Source: Acidobacteria bacterium UBA2994
GTDB lineage: Bacteria; Acidobacteriota; Vicinamibacteria; Vicinamibacterales; UBA8438
Assembly: GCA_002346545.1 (NCBI GenBank)
Contig: DEAA01000039.1
Location: 33,685-49,733, forward strand
Direction: 5' to 3'
DNA length: 16,049 bases
The notes beneath the pieces were generated by a model. It was not told the DNA's origin. It was given only the letters and a program-made list of their open reading frames with translations, and made no database searches. This document shows positions 8,654 to 15,555 of this stretch, one piece after another. Made by a program: the position numbers and the translations under genes. Each line of letters starts with the position of its first letter. Positions within the stretch are counted from its first letter, which is position 1.

Positions 8654-9387
8654 TGGATGTTGACAGGGAGGTCGCTGACGTGCGGCGTCAAGGCGTCGAT
8701 CGATCCAAATTCTGACATCAGGAAGTTGGTCAACGCGAGGTCGTCGTTGCCGAAAAAGGCCGGGTTGCCCATGAGCTCGTCGAACTCTTCTAGGGTTAGT
8801 GACGACCATTCGCCCGCCGGGTGTTGCAGTCCGTCGCCCAGCAGTGGGAGTTTGACCGTACCGGTCATGTCGAAGGTTAATGGGACGGTTTGGGCACTTT
8901 CGGTCACGGCGACGCCGTCGCTGGAAATCGGTTTGGCTGGCGCGGCATGGAAGTGCAGCAGCTGGCCGGCGCTGACGCCGATGACCAGGCTGGCGGCACT
9001 CGCCACGGCTATCCAGTGGCCACTCCGTGCGGAAAGTTGGGGCAGTGGCCGACCGGAGAACGGGAAGTGGATAACTTTCCCCGGCGATTCGGTGCCCACC
9101 AGCGTGGCCAGGCGACGGCCGATTCTCCGTCGCTGCGCTTGGTGGCGTTCGGTGGTGTAGGCCTTGTCGAAGCTCGCCGAGGCCTCCTCCTGGAGCAGGT
9201 CGATGGCGTCTGCGGCGTGAACCAGGCTGGACGCGCACCGCTGGCACTGGTCCAGGTGGGCCAAGGTCCTCTGCGCAACTGTCTCGCCGGTTGCGACTGC
9301 CGTCAATTCGTCGTCGGTCAGATGCCGGGCAGACCCGGTCCACAGGCGAGACAAGGTTGCCGAAGTCGTGCGCATGAGCTCGGTCAT
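8650..9387 (-). CDS. Zinc-finger membrane anti-sigma factor
   Basis: The gene lies directly downstream of the ECF sigma gene, as anti-sigma genes usually do. Its 245 aa have an N-terminal cytoplasmic domain with HLTDDELTAVATGE and the HxxxCxxC zinc motif (HLDQCQRC; His44, Cys48, Cys51). A charged linker (HQAQRRRIGRR) follows, then a single membrane segment at about 124-146 (HWIAVASAASLVIGVSAGQL), and a roughly 95-aa C-terminal domain outside the membrane (SSLTLEEFDELMGNPAFF, ending DLPVNIQ). In this class, release of the sigma factor follows proteolysis or conformational change after an envelope signal. The ATG at 9387 lies 17 nt after the sigma stop. A GTG at 9414 would overlap the sigma gene by 11 bp and add 9 residues; neither has a clear ribosome site. 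The stop overlaps the ispH GTG. Confidence 0.85.
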   Translation of the reverse strand: MTELMRTTSATLSRLWTGSARHLTDDELTAVATGETVAQRTLAHLDQCQRCASSLVHAADAIDLLQEEASASFDKAYTTERHQAQRRRIGRRLATLVGTESPGKVIHFPFSGRPLPQLSARSGHWIAVASAASLVIGVSAGQLLHFHAAPAKPISSDGVAVTESAQTVPLTFDMTGTVKLPLLGDGLQHPAGEWSSLTLEEFDELMGNPAFFGNDDLALTNFLMSEFGSIDALTPHVSDLPVNIQ

Positions 9388-9403
9388 ACTTACTGGTCGA
9401 GGG

Positions 9404-10096
9404 CTAGGCTTCACGTTCTGCTGTGCCCACGCGGCTTCGGGTGGCCCAGGACTCCCGCTTGAGGAATCCTCGAAGTTTCCGCATCGCGCGAAACAGATGC
9501 ACGCGGACCGTGGACTCGTTCAGGCCCATGATTATGCCGGCTTCGCGCGCCGGCCGTCCCTCGAGATAGCTGAGGATGACGGCGGTGCGCTGTCTGGCCG
9601 GCAACTGGTCGATCGCCACCTCGACCAACGCCCGTCGTTCTTTGGCCAGTAGCGCGTCCTCGGGTGACGGGTCGAGGCTGGGAGGCCCTTCGGCCACCAC
9701 TCCCTCCCGCGGGTCGGACGGCGCGAGCCATCTGGCCAGGCGTTTACGCGCTTTCAGGCGATCTAGACACGCGTTGACGAGAATTCTCGTAAACCACAGT
9801 TCGAAGAACAGGTCCTCACGAAACGAGGGCAAGTGCAGGAATGCCTTGACGAAGGCATCTTGCACGACCTCATCAACTTCGGCCGGATCCCGCAGATAGT
9901 GATAAGCGATCCTGGAGGCGCGGCGTTGTTCCCGGTCGACGATCGCCTCAAATCGCTCGGCGGCGAGCACCCGTTGCCCGCTGGCTAGCAGTTGCTTGAC
10001 CTCGGCGGCGAGCTTGGTCTCGATCGCCGGCTCACGGTCAGTCGCCCTGGTGATTTCGGCCCCTTGTTCTTTAAGACGTGTCGCAGTAGTTTTCAT
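9404..10096 (-). CDS. RNA polymerase sigma factor, sigma-70 family, ECF type
   Basis: The product is 230 aa and has only regions 2 and 4. Region 2 is at about 48-115, with RIAYHYLRDPAEVDEVVQDAF, the core-binding and -10 reading helix, then FELWFTRILVNACLDRLKARKR. A linker rich in Pro/Glu follows at about 122-150. Region 4 is at about 155-210, with LPARQRTAVILSYLEGRPAREA and the helix-turn-helix MGLNESTVRVHLFRAMRKLR that reads the -35 element. The N-terminal 45 residues are longer than the ECF minimum. The ATG at 10096 has GGCGAG four bases upstream. It is followed by an anti-sigma gene, so it likely controls itself and perhaps the downstream ispH/Spy/efflux genes. The exact ECF group cannot be assigned without comparison to group models. 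Confidence 0.93.
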   Translation of the reverse strand: MKTTATRLKEQGAEITRATDREPAIETKLAAEVKQLLASGQRVLAAERFEAIVDREQRRASRIAYHYLRDPAEVDEVVQDAFVKAFLHLPSFREDLFFELWFTRILVNACLDRLKARKRLARWLAPSDPREGVVAEGPPSLDPSPEDALLAKERRALVEVAIDQLPARQRTAVILSYLEGRPAREAGIIMGLNESTVRVHLFRAMRKLRGFLKRESWATRSRVGTAEREA

Positions 10097-10118
10097 TTAC
10101 TCGCCAATACTTCCAACT

Positions 10119-10124
10119 ATTGTA
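10119..10124 (-). promoter_or_regulatory. Possible -10 element for the sigma gene
   Basis: On the - strand TACAAT matches the sigma-70 -10 consensus in five of six positions and would start a transcript with a leader of about 16 nt before the ATG at 10096. No good -35 hexamer stands at 16-18 nt. The 10097-10351 gap otherwise holds only short unsupported reading frames. Confidence 0.25.
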
Positions 10125-10351
10125 ATACGGAGACCGGTCGGCTTCGTGTCGGTGGCGCGGACGCGGCCCGAGACGATGATTCTCTCTGCCTCAGGGCACC
10201 CACCTAACTCGTCAGAAGCGTGAGACGCGCCTCGCAGCTTCCGACGGGCGTTCTTGCTGGCATCGTTCGCCCAAGACGCCCAGTTCGGTAAGATCCGCGA
10301 AGTGCTCCGCTCTGAGCGCAAGGCACTCCACCCTTGATGTCCACTTTATGG

Positions 10352-11443
10352 TCAGGATGTCCCGCGCTCAACCGTCTGCAGTGTAGTTCCGGGATAGTAG
10401 TGGGCGAGAATGGCCTCCACGGTGTGCCCTCGGCGCGCTCGCGCGATGGCGCCTGTTTGGCAGAGTCCTACTCCATGCCCGAACCCGTCTCCCGTGAACT
10501 CGACCGTCGTGGCCGCGGCGATGATCTGGAACCGCGTGCTGCGGAATGACCGGGCGCCAAGTTGACGGGCCACAACGGCACGGAACCGCTCCCCACGCAC
10601 CACCGTGGTACGCTCGCCGACGATCTCGATCGATACGACGCGACCTGCCTGGTCGCGCTCGAGAACCCGAAGCCGGTCCAGGCGATTGCCTGGATTCGTG
10701 TCCTCCGCGGTAGCGAGGATCCGATGAAGATGACTGCGCTCTAGTCGCACCTTCCAGTCGTCTCTGGGAGCGATTACACAGAAGTGGTCTTTGACACCTT
10801 CGAGGTATGGTGGCGCCGGTCCGCCCCAGACCGTGGTGGCCGAACTTGTGTGCCCGCCACAGTCCGCGTGGAACAGGGCTTCGATTATCTCCTGGCCGTC
10901 ACTGACGACCAGGCCGTGCGTGCTTTCGACCGCGGCCGAGACCCGTGCCGCCACCGCCGACGTTTGTTCCTCGGCCGGACGGTAGACCTGGCAATGCGTG
11001 GTCGAGCAGAGGTCGAAGCCGTCATGCGCGTGCCGCCCCAGGTTGGCCAGCGCATAGGTGCGGGCGAGGATGGCCTGAAGCCTAGCGAGTCGATCGGCGA
11101 GGGCGGGGTTCGGCTGGCCGACTGGCATCTCTGCGGGTACCGAGCCGCTTACGTATTCCTCGACCGGGAGATGGCGAATCTCGGCGAAGCCGTTGACGAC
11201 TACCTTGACGCGCAGAAGGGGAGCCTTGTCCGGGGGAGGGGAATCGGCGATCGACGGAAACGGTCTGGGCCCCTGACCGACTGGCGCCGGGGCCCGGGTG
11301 GAGCAGTGTGTCGAGGCGAGTGCGAGGGCAAGGATCCCTGCAGCACGGACGTGGCGGAGCGGGCGGTGGTGCGGCGACGAGCGGAATCCAGTCACAGCGT
11401 CTCTATCGGCCGATGGGTTGACCGACTGCACAGTGTTGCACAC
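10352..11443 (-). CDS. SpoIID/LytB-domain envelope protein (probable peptidoglycan lytic transglycosylase or amidase enhancer)
   Basis: SpoIID-family proteins cut denuded or peptide-free glycan strands or stimulate amidases. This 363-aa product has an N-terminal hydrophobic segment at about 34-46 (AAGILALALASTHC) that may be a signal or poor lipobox, then a Pro-rich linker. The domain starts near 76: LRVKVVVNGFAEIRHLPVEEYV, then SVPAEMP, where Glu105 corresponds to the catalytic Glu of SpoIID. Then come ILARTYALANLGRH, DLCSTTHCQVY, a TCGGRT-like HADCGGHTSSA with WGGPAPPYL, and the closing GFGHGVGLCQTGAIARARRG with ILAHYYPGTTL. All family landmarks are intact. The furthest start is GTG at 11443; a GTG at 11395 is possible and neither has a clear ribosome site. 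It is divergent from pckA and separated from the sigma gene by 255 bp. Confidence 0.88.
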   Translation of the reverse strand: MCNTVQSVNPSADRDAVTGFRSSPHHRPLRHVRAAGILALALASTHCSTRAPAPVGQGPRPFPSIADSPPPDKAPLLRVKVVVNGFAEIRHLPVEEYVSGSVPAEMPVGQPNPALADRLARLQAILARTYALANLGRHAHDGFDLCSTTHCQVYRPAEEQTSAVAARVSAAVESTHGLVVSDGQEIIEALFHADCGGHTSSATTVWGGPAPPYLEGVKDHFCVIAPRDDWKVRLERSHLHRILATAEDTNPGNRLDRLRVLERDQAGRVVSIEIVGERTTVVRGERFRAVVARQLGARSFRSTRFQIIAAATTVEFTGDGFGHGVGLCQTGAIARARRGHTVEAILAHYYPGTTLQTVERGTS

Positions 11444-11445
11444 TG
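11431..11445. promoter_or_regulatory. Perfect 6-bp inverted repeat over the SpoIID-like gene start
   Basis: CAGTGT, three bases, ACACTG form a perfect dyad. It covers the GTG start proposed at 11443. It could be an operator or a small hairpin at the start codon; it may also be chance, and would argue for the later GTG at 11395 if it is an operator. Confidence 0.3.
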
Positions 11446-11465
11446 CTGCGCGTCTAGTGATGAAT

Positions 11466-11495
11466 TTGACGTAACGACGACGGGATCGTTACGAT
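11466..11495 (+). promoter_or_regulatory. Candidate promoter for pckA
   Basis: TTGACG at 11466-11471 matches the -35 consensus in five of six positions, and TACGAT at 11490-11495 matches the -10 consensus in four of six, with an 18-bp spacer. The leader to the pckA start would be roughly 125 nt. The inverted repeat at 11470-11493 fills the spacer. Confidence 0.35.
11470..11493. promoter_or_regulatory. Perfect 8-bp inverted repeat in the SpoIID-pckA divergent region (operator candidate)
   Basis: CGTAACGA (11470-11477) and TCGTTACG (11486-11493) are exact reverse complements with an 8-bp spacer, so the half-site centres are about 16 bp apart (one and a half helical turns). It overlaps a candidate rightward promoter. 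The size and placement resemble a binding site for a dimeric regulator, but no regulator gene is adjacent. Confidence 0.45.
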
Positions 11496-11626
11496 GCGCC
11501 GACTCGGGCTCAGAAGTAGCCGGGCCCATGCCTGCCGGGCGTCGCGGCAAGCGCTGAGATCGGCGCCTGATTAGACGCGGTCGATGACCCATGGCAGCGA
11601 ACGGAGCGTGAGCGGATACCGGACGG

Positions 11627-13213
11627 ATGACTAGCGTGACGACAGATCAACGACTTGACTCCATCGGCATCGTCGACCCAGGTACGGTCTACTGGAACCT
11701 CTCGACAGCCGCCCTCTTTGAAGAAGCCGTCTCTCGCCGAGAGGGAACGATCGCGGCCGACGGCCCACTGGTCTGCCGTACCGGTCAGCATACGGGTCGC
11801 TCGCCTAAGGATCGGTTCCTGGTGCACGAGCCGTCGAGCGCCGCTCACGTCGCCTGGGGCGCGATCAACCGCCCGATCGAGTCGGCGCAGTTCGAGGCGG
11901 TTCAGCGCGCGGTCGCTGCACATCTCCAAGGGAAGGATCTGTTCGTTCAGGATTGCTACGCCGGCGCGGACCCGGAGTACCGGCTTCCAGTCAGAGTGGT
12001 CACCGAGCGGGCCTGGCACAGCCTGTTTGCCCGGCATATGTTCATCACTGAATCGGACCGGGAGCGGCTCGCCGTTCATCAGCCGGAACTCACGGTGGTT
12101 GATGCGGCCGGCTGCCGGGCGATCCCCGAGCAACATGGCACCAACTCGGACGTGTTCATCCTGCTTGACTTTGCGAAGGGACTGGTCCTCATTGGAGGCA
12201 CCGCCTACGCCGGCGAGATCAAGAAGTCGGTCTTCACCGTGATGAACTACCTACTGCCGTTGCGCCGGGTCATGCCCATGCACTGTTCGGCTAACGTGGG
12301 TGCGACTGGTGACGTGGCACTGTTCTTCGGCTTGTCCGGAACTGGCAAGACGACGCTGTCGAGCGACCCTGAGCGGCGGCTCATTGGAGACGACGAGCAC
12401 GGGTGGAGTGACCGCGGCGTCTTTAACTTCGAGGGTGGATGCTACGCAAAGATGATCCGCCTCTCGCCCCAGGCGGAGCCGCAGATCTACGCCACGACGC
12501 GGCGGTTCGGGACCTTGCTGGAGAATGTCTCGATTGACCCGGTCACCCGCGAACTCGACTTCGACGATGACTCGATCACCGAGAACACGCGTGGCGCATA
12601 CCCGCTGTCGGCCATCGATTCGTTCGTCGAATCAGGCCAGGCGGGACATCCCAAGAACGTGGTGATGCTGACGGCGGACGCCTTCGGCGTGCTTCCGCCG
12701 ATTGCGAGGCTCAGTCCCGAGGCGGCGATGTATCACTTCCTGTCCGGCTACACCGCCAAGGTGGCTGGCACCGAGCGTGGCGTGACTGAGCCGACCGCAA
12801 CCTTCAGCACCTGTTTCGGGGCGCCCTTCATGGTATGGCCTCCCACCACGTATGCGTCGTTGCTCGGAGAGCGGCTGGCGGCGCATGGCGCCAACGCGTG
12901 GCTGGTGAACACCGGGTGGACGGGTGGCTCGTTCGGAGTCGGGCACAGGATGCCGATTGCCCACACCCGCGCGCTCATCGCTGCGGCATTGTCGGGTGCA
13001 CTCGATGATGGGCCGTTCGAAACCGATCCGGTCTTCAACGTCGACGTGCCCCTGGCGTGTCCTGGTGTGCCCGCAGAGGTGTTGCAGCCTCGCGGCACGT
13101 GGACTAACCCGGCCGACTACGATGCGCAGGCGCGCAAGCTCGGGGCGATGTTTACCGAGAACTTCGCGTCCTTCGAGGCGTCGCCCGCGGTGGCGGCGGC
13201 CGGTCCTCGGTAG
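11627..13213 (+). CDS. pckA: Phosphoenolpyruvate carboxykinase (ATP)
   Basis: This cytoplasmic enzyme converts oxaloacetate and ATP to phosphoenolpyruvate, CO2 and ADP, the entry step of gluconeogenesis. The 528-aa length is normal for the ATP-dependent family. Key segments are the substrate site RTGQHTGRSPKDRF (51-64), YAGEIKKSVFTVMNYLLP with Mn ligand Lys200, MHCSANVG with His219, the kinase P-loop GLSGTGKTTLSSD (235-247), and the metal site GDDEHGWSDRGVFNFEGGCYAK (254-275). The C-terminal half has TARYPL-like NTRGAYPLSAID, SGYTAKVAGTERG and NTGWTGGSFGVGHRM. All catalytic residues I can place are present. The ATG at 11627 lacks a strong ribosome site. gatB starts 12 bp after the stop, so the two are likely co-transcribed despite unrelated roles. 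Confidence 0.97.
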   Translation: MTSVTTDQRLDSIGIVDPGTVYWNLSTAALFEEAVSRREGTIAADGPLVCRTGQHTGRSPKDRFLVHEPSSAAHVAWGAINRPIESAQFEAVQRAVAAHLQGKDLFVQDCYAGADPEYRLPVRVVTERAWHSLFARHMFITESDRERLAVHQPELTVVDAAGCRAIPEQHGTNSDVFILLDFAKGLVLIGGTAYAGEIKKSVFTVMNYLLPLRRVMPMHCSANVGATGDVALFFGLSGTGKTTLSSDPERRLIGDDEHGWSDRGVFNFEGGCYAKMIRLSPQAEPQIYATTRRFGTLLENVSIDPVTRELDFDDDSITENTRGAYPLSAIDSFVESGQAGHPKNVVMLTADAFGVLPPIARLSPEAAMYHFLSGYTAKVAGTERGVTEPTATFSTCFGAPFMVWPPTTYASLLGERLAAHGANAWLVNTGWTGGSFGVGHRMPIAHTRALIAAALSGALDDGPFETDPVFNVDVPLACPGVPAEVLQPRGTWTNPADYDAQARKLGAMFTENFASFEASPAVAAAGPR

Positions 13214-13225
13214 CGCCTTCGCGCG

Positions 13226-14695
13226 ATGATGCCCGACTCCGAGGCTTCCCGGTTCGAGCCGGTCATCGGTCTCGAGATCCACGCCCACCTGCTCACCGAG
13301 TCGAAGATTTTCTGCAGCTGCCGGACGAGTTTCGGAGCAGCACCGAATAGCCACGTGTGCCCGGTTTGCCTCGGGTTGCCCGGCGCGCTCCCGGTACTGA
13401 ACCGGCGGGTCGTCGAACTCGCAATACGGGCGGGACTGGCTCTTGGCTGCACGGTCCAGCGGTGCTCCATTTTCGCTCGGAAGAATTACTTCTATCCGGA
13501 TCTACCGAAGGGCTATCAGATTTCGCAGTATGAGCAGCCGCTGGCGTCCGATGGCATGCTGAGCTACGAGACCGAGGAGGGTCAGCGCACGGTACGGATC
13601 ACGCGGGTTCACCTCGAGGAAGATGCCGGTAAGTCGCTACATGCTGGGGAGACGCAGAGTCGACACACCACGCTGGACTACAACCGGAGCGGGGTGCCGT
13701 TGATCGAGATCGTCACCGAGCCGGATCTCCGCGCGCCAGCGACCGCCGGCGATTTTTTCGCCCGCCTGCGTGCAGTGCTGATGGCCATCGGAGTCAATGA
13801 CGGGAACATGGAGGAGGGGAGCCTCCGGTGCGACGCCAACGTCTCGCTCCGCCCTCGGGGAGAGACCGCGCTCGGAGTCAAGGTGGAGGTGAAGAATCTA
13901 AACTCGTTCCGGTTTCTCCAACGAGCCCTTGAGCACGAGATCATTCGACAGGCCGATTGCCTCGAGATGGGGGAAGAGGTTGTCCAGGAGACCCGGTTGT
14001 GGAACGAGGCCCGCGGGCGGACTGAGTCGATGCGGAGTAAGGAGGAGGCGCACGACTATCGGTACTTTCCGGAGCCAGATCTGCCTCCGATCGAGGTATC
14101 GGACGAGTGGATTTCCGAGGTGCGGGCGTCACTTCCGGAGTTGCCGGAGACTCGAAAGCAACGCTATCTCCGCGAGCTTGGTCTCTCGGCCACCGAAGCT
14201 GGTCAGTTGGCCGAGCAGGCGGACCTCGCGCAGTTCTTCGAGGATACCGCGAGGACAGCTGGGAACGCCAAGACGGCCGCTCACTGGGTGATGGGGGAAG
14301 TGACCCGACACCTGAAGACCGACGGGGTCGGTATCGACCAGGTTGGAGTGACGGCGGACGCGCTTGGCCGGTTGGTGGGTCTGGTCGACAGTGGGGTTAT
14401 AAGCAGCAGTACCGGCAAGACGGTGTTCGAGAAGATGTACGGGTCTGGTCTAGAAGCCGAAGAGATCGTCGAGCGCGAGAACCTGGTCCAGATCGGCGAT
14501 CGGAACGAACTGGAGGCGCTGGTGACACGGGTCATCAGCGAGCAGCCCGACGCGGCCGCACGCGTTCGGGGCGGTCACGAGGGCACCCTAGGATTCCTCG
14601 TCGGCCGGGTAATGAAGGCGTCACGGGGTCGGGCTAACCCCAAGCTGGCTGGCGAACTGCTCCGGCAGCAGTTGCGCGCTCCTGGCGTGACATAA
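13226..14695 (+). CDS. gatB: Aspartyl/glutamyl-tRNA(Asn/Gln) amidotransferase subunit B
   Basis: GatB is the kinase/tRNA-binding subunit of GatCAB, which converts Glu-tRNA(Gln) or Asp-tRNA(Asn) to the amide form. The 489 aa cover the whole protein. The start has VIGLEIHAHLLTESKIFCSC and a zinc site of Cys30, Cys32, Cys45 and Cys48 (CSC...CPVC). The core has KNYFYPDLPKGYQISQYEQP, HLEEDAGKSLH, DYNRSGVPLIEIVTEPD, GNMEEGSLRCDANVSLRP and VEVKNLNSFRFLQRALEHEI. The EEAHDYRYFPEPDLPP stretch leads to the helical YqeY-like tail with GKTVFEKMYGSG, GFLVGRVMKASRGRANPKL. The start may be the ATG at 13226 or its neighbour at 13229. gatA and gatC are not in the window. Confidence 0.97.
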   Translation: MMPDSEASRFEPVIGLEIHAHLLTESKIFCSCRTSFGAAPNSHVCPVCLGLPGALPVLNRRVVELAIRAGLALGCTVQRCSIFARKNYFYPDLPKGYQISQYEQPLASDGMLSYETEEGQRTVRITRVHLEEDAGKSLHAGETQSRHTTLDYNRSGVPLIEIVTEPDLRAPATAGDFFARLRAVLMAIGVNDGNMEEGSLRCDANVSLRPRGETALGVKVEVKNLNSFRFLQRALEHEIIRQADCLEMGEEVVQETRLWNEARGRTESMRSKEEAHDYRYFPEPDLPPIEVSDEWISEVRASLPELPETRKQRYLRELGLSATEAGQLAEQADLAQFFEDTARTAGNAKTAAHWVMGEVTRHLKTDGVGIDQVGVTADALGRLVGLVDSGVISSSTGKTVFEKMYGSGLEAEEIVERENLVQIGDRNELEALVTRVISEQPDAAARVRGGHEGTLGFLVGRVMKASRGRANPKLAGELLRQQLRAPGVT

Positions 14696-14708
14696 CGCCT
14701 GAGATGCG

Positions 14709-15193
14709 GTGCGAGGTGGTCTGAGCCTCCCCGGTAGCGGTGCTATTCCCGAACAACCGCAGCACGAGTCGACCGCCCAGACTTTCGGCGTAGTCAATGA
14801 TCGCGCTGAGAAACTCTCGAGGCCTGCCGGCCCCGCACTGCGTGGCCTTTCTCTCTTCATCGACAAGGGTGAGTTCGTGTTCCTGATCGGTCTCAGCGGG
14901 ACGGAAGGCGGCATTAATGCTTCTGCTTCTGTCTCAGGATTGGTCCACTGGGGACCACGGGCGGGCGCCTGCTCGTGGACGGTGAGGATTTGTCGCTGAT
15001 GGGCGCGATTGAGACCCAGGCCGACCATAGACACCTGAGGTTCGTTTTCCAAGACTCCAAGTTGATCGAGCGCACGACCGTTTTCTAGAACACGGCGTTT
15101 GTGCCGCGCGTCATGGGCGCGGACCCCACCATCCAGCGTCGGCTGTCGTGTCTGGTTCTTGGCGGGATGGTCGTTGATGGCGACCGCCGTTGA
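14709..15193 (+). pseudogene. Decayed ftsE-like cell-division ABC ATPase remnant
   Basis: Two frames together read like the first half of FtsE. The first (frame of 14709) has GPALRGLSLFIDKGEFVFLI followed by GLSGTEGG where GPSGAGKST is expected, so the Walker A Lys-Ser-Thr is lost. After a frame change between about 14915 and 14950 the second frame has GRLLVDGEDLSLM, LRFVFQDSKLIERTTVF, a TAG at 15086-15088 where Glu is usual, then NTAFVPRVMGADPTIQRRL, ending at TGA 15191-15193. The phrases KGEFVFL and VFQD-KL-xx-TVF are specific to FtsE within the ABC family. The signature LSGGEQQR, Walker B and H-loop are absent, as is an ftsX partner. A frameshift, a stop, a lost catalytic site and a missing C-terminal half cannot be explained by one sequencing error. 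The stretch contains no other supported gene. Confidence 0.75.
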
Positions 15194-15219
15194 CAGTCAC
15201 GAAACGACCCGCATAGACT
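15190..15219 (+). promoter_or_regulatory. Candidate promoter for the 106-aa orphan gene
   Basis: A perfect -35 TTGACA at 15190-15195 is followed after 18 bp by TAGACT at 15214-15219, which matches the -10 consensus at four positions including the key A and final T. Transcription would start near 15226, only about 9 nt before the ATG at 15235, where no Shine-Dalgarno is seen. Confidence 0.4.
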
Positions 15220-15234
15220 GCATACTCGTATTCC

Positions 15235-15555
15235 ATGTCGCAATCACATCGTTCGCTTACCCGCTTGCTGGTCGACTCACGCTCGGCCTCGTCTGCTGGT
15301 TTCGACACCGTTCGCACGGAGTTCTACCGGGAAGAGTTCGTCAAACACCGAGAGTGCTTGCTTCGGCAGCGCGAGGCGTACTCCGAGTGCACCATCTCCG
15401 AGATGGAGGCTGCGCTCAGACGCGTTATGGCGCGGATTGACGAACTCTGCGCCCAAGGGAACGTCGACGTCGACCTTGTGGTGAGTCAGTTGCTGCAGAG
15501 TTTCGACGGTGTCACCAAGCTTTCTGCGTGGGCGGATCCGACCCGGATCCACTGA
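15235..15555 (+). CDS. Hypothetical 106-aa protein, not recognised
   Basis: I do not recognise this protein. It is soluble and mostly helical by eye: an N-terminal Ser/Arg-rich stretch, then FYREEFVKHRECLLRQREAYSECTISEMEAALRRVMARIDELCAQG, which looks amphipathic and could form a helical hairpin, then VDVDLVVSQLLQSFDGVTKL and a short tail. There is no signal peptide or membrane segment. Three Cys are present (in RECLL, SECTI and ELCAQ) without a metal-binding spacing. Codon use is G/C-rich at third positions like its neighbours, which supports real coding. The ATG at 15235 is chosen because of the promoter just upstream; it has no ribosome site and may be near-leaderless. It follows the ftsE remnant and its end overlaps the proposed start of the glycerate kinase, which suggests coupling. 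Confidence 0.55.
   Translation: MSQSHRSLTRLLVDSRSASSAGFDTVRTEFYREEFVKHRECLLRQREAYSECTISEMEAALRRVMARIDELCAQGNVDVDLVVSQLLQSFDGVTKLSAWADPTRIH

Noticed and set aside
8654..9343. Upstream extension of the ispH reading frame to about 645 aa
   Set aside because: The extra N-terminal part is antisense-free shadow coding in another frame of the anti-sigma gene, is Arg/Pro-rich and resembles nothing; the IspH family begins close to the GTG at 8653.
10224..10337. A 37-codon + strand open stretch ending AQFGKIREVLRSERKALHP
   Set aside because: It looks protein-like but begins right after a stop and has no ATG or GTG start and no ribosome site; too short to support as a gene or remnant.
14107..14637. 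176-codon + strand frame inside gatB
   Set aside because: It is a Gly/Arg-rich alternate frame of gatB, whose own product is conserved over its full length.
15086..15088. TAG inside the ftsE remnant considered as programmed readthrough or recoding
   Set aside because: The ATPase site is already lost, a frameshift precedes it and the second half of the protein is missing, so simple decay explains it better.
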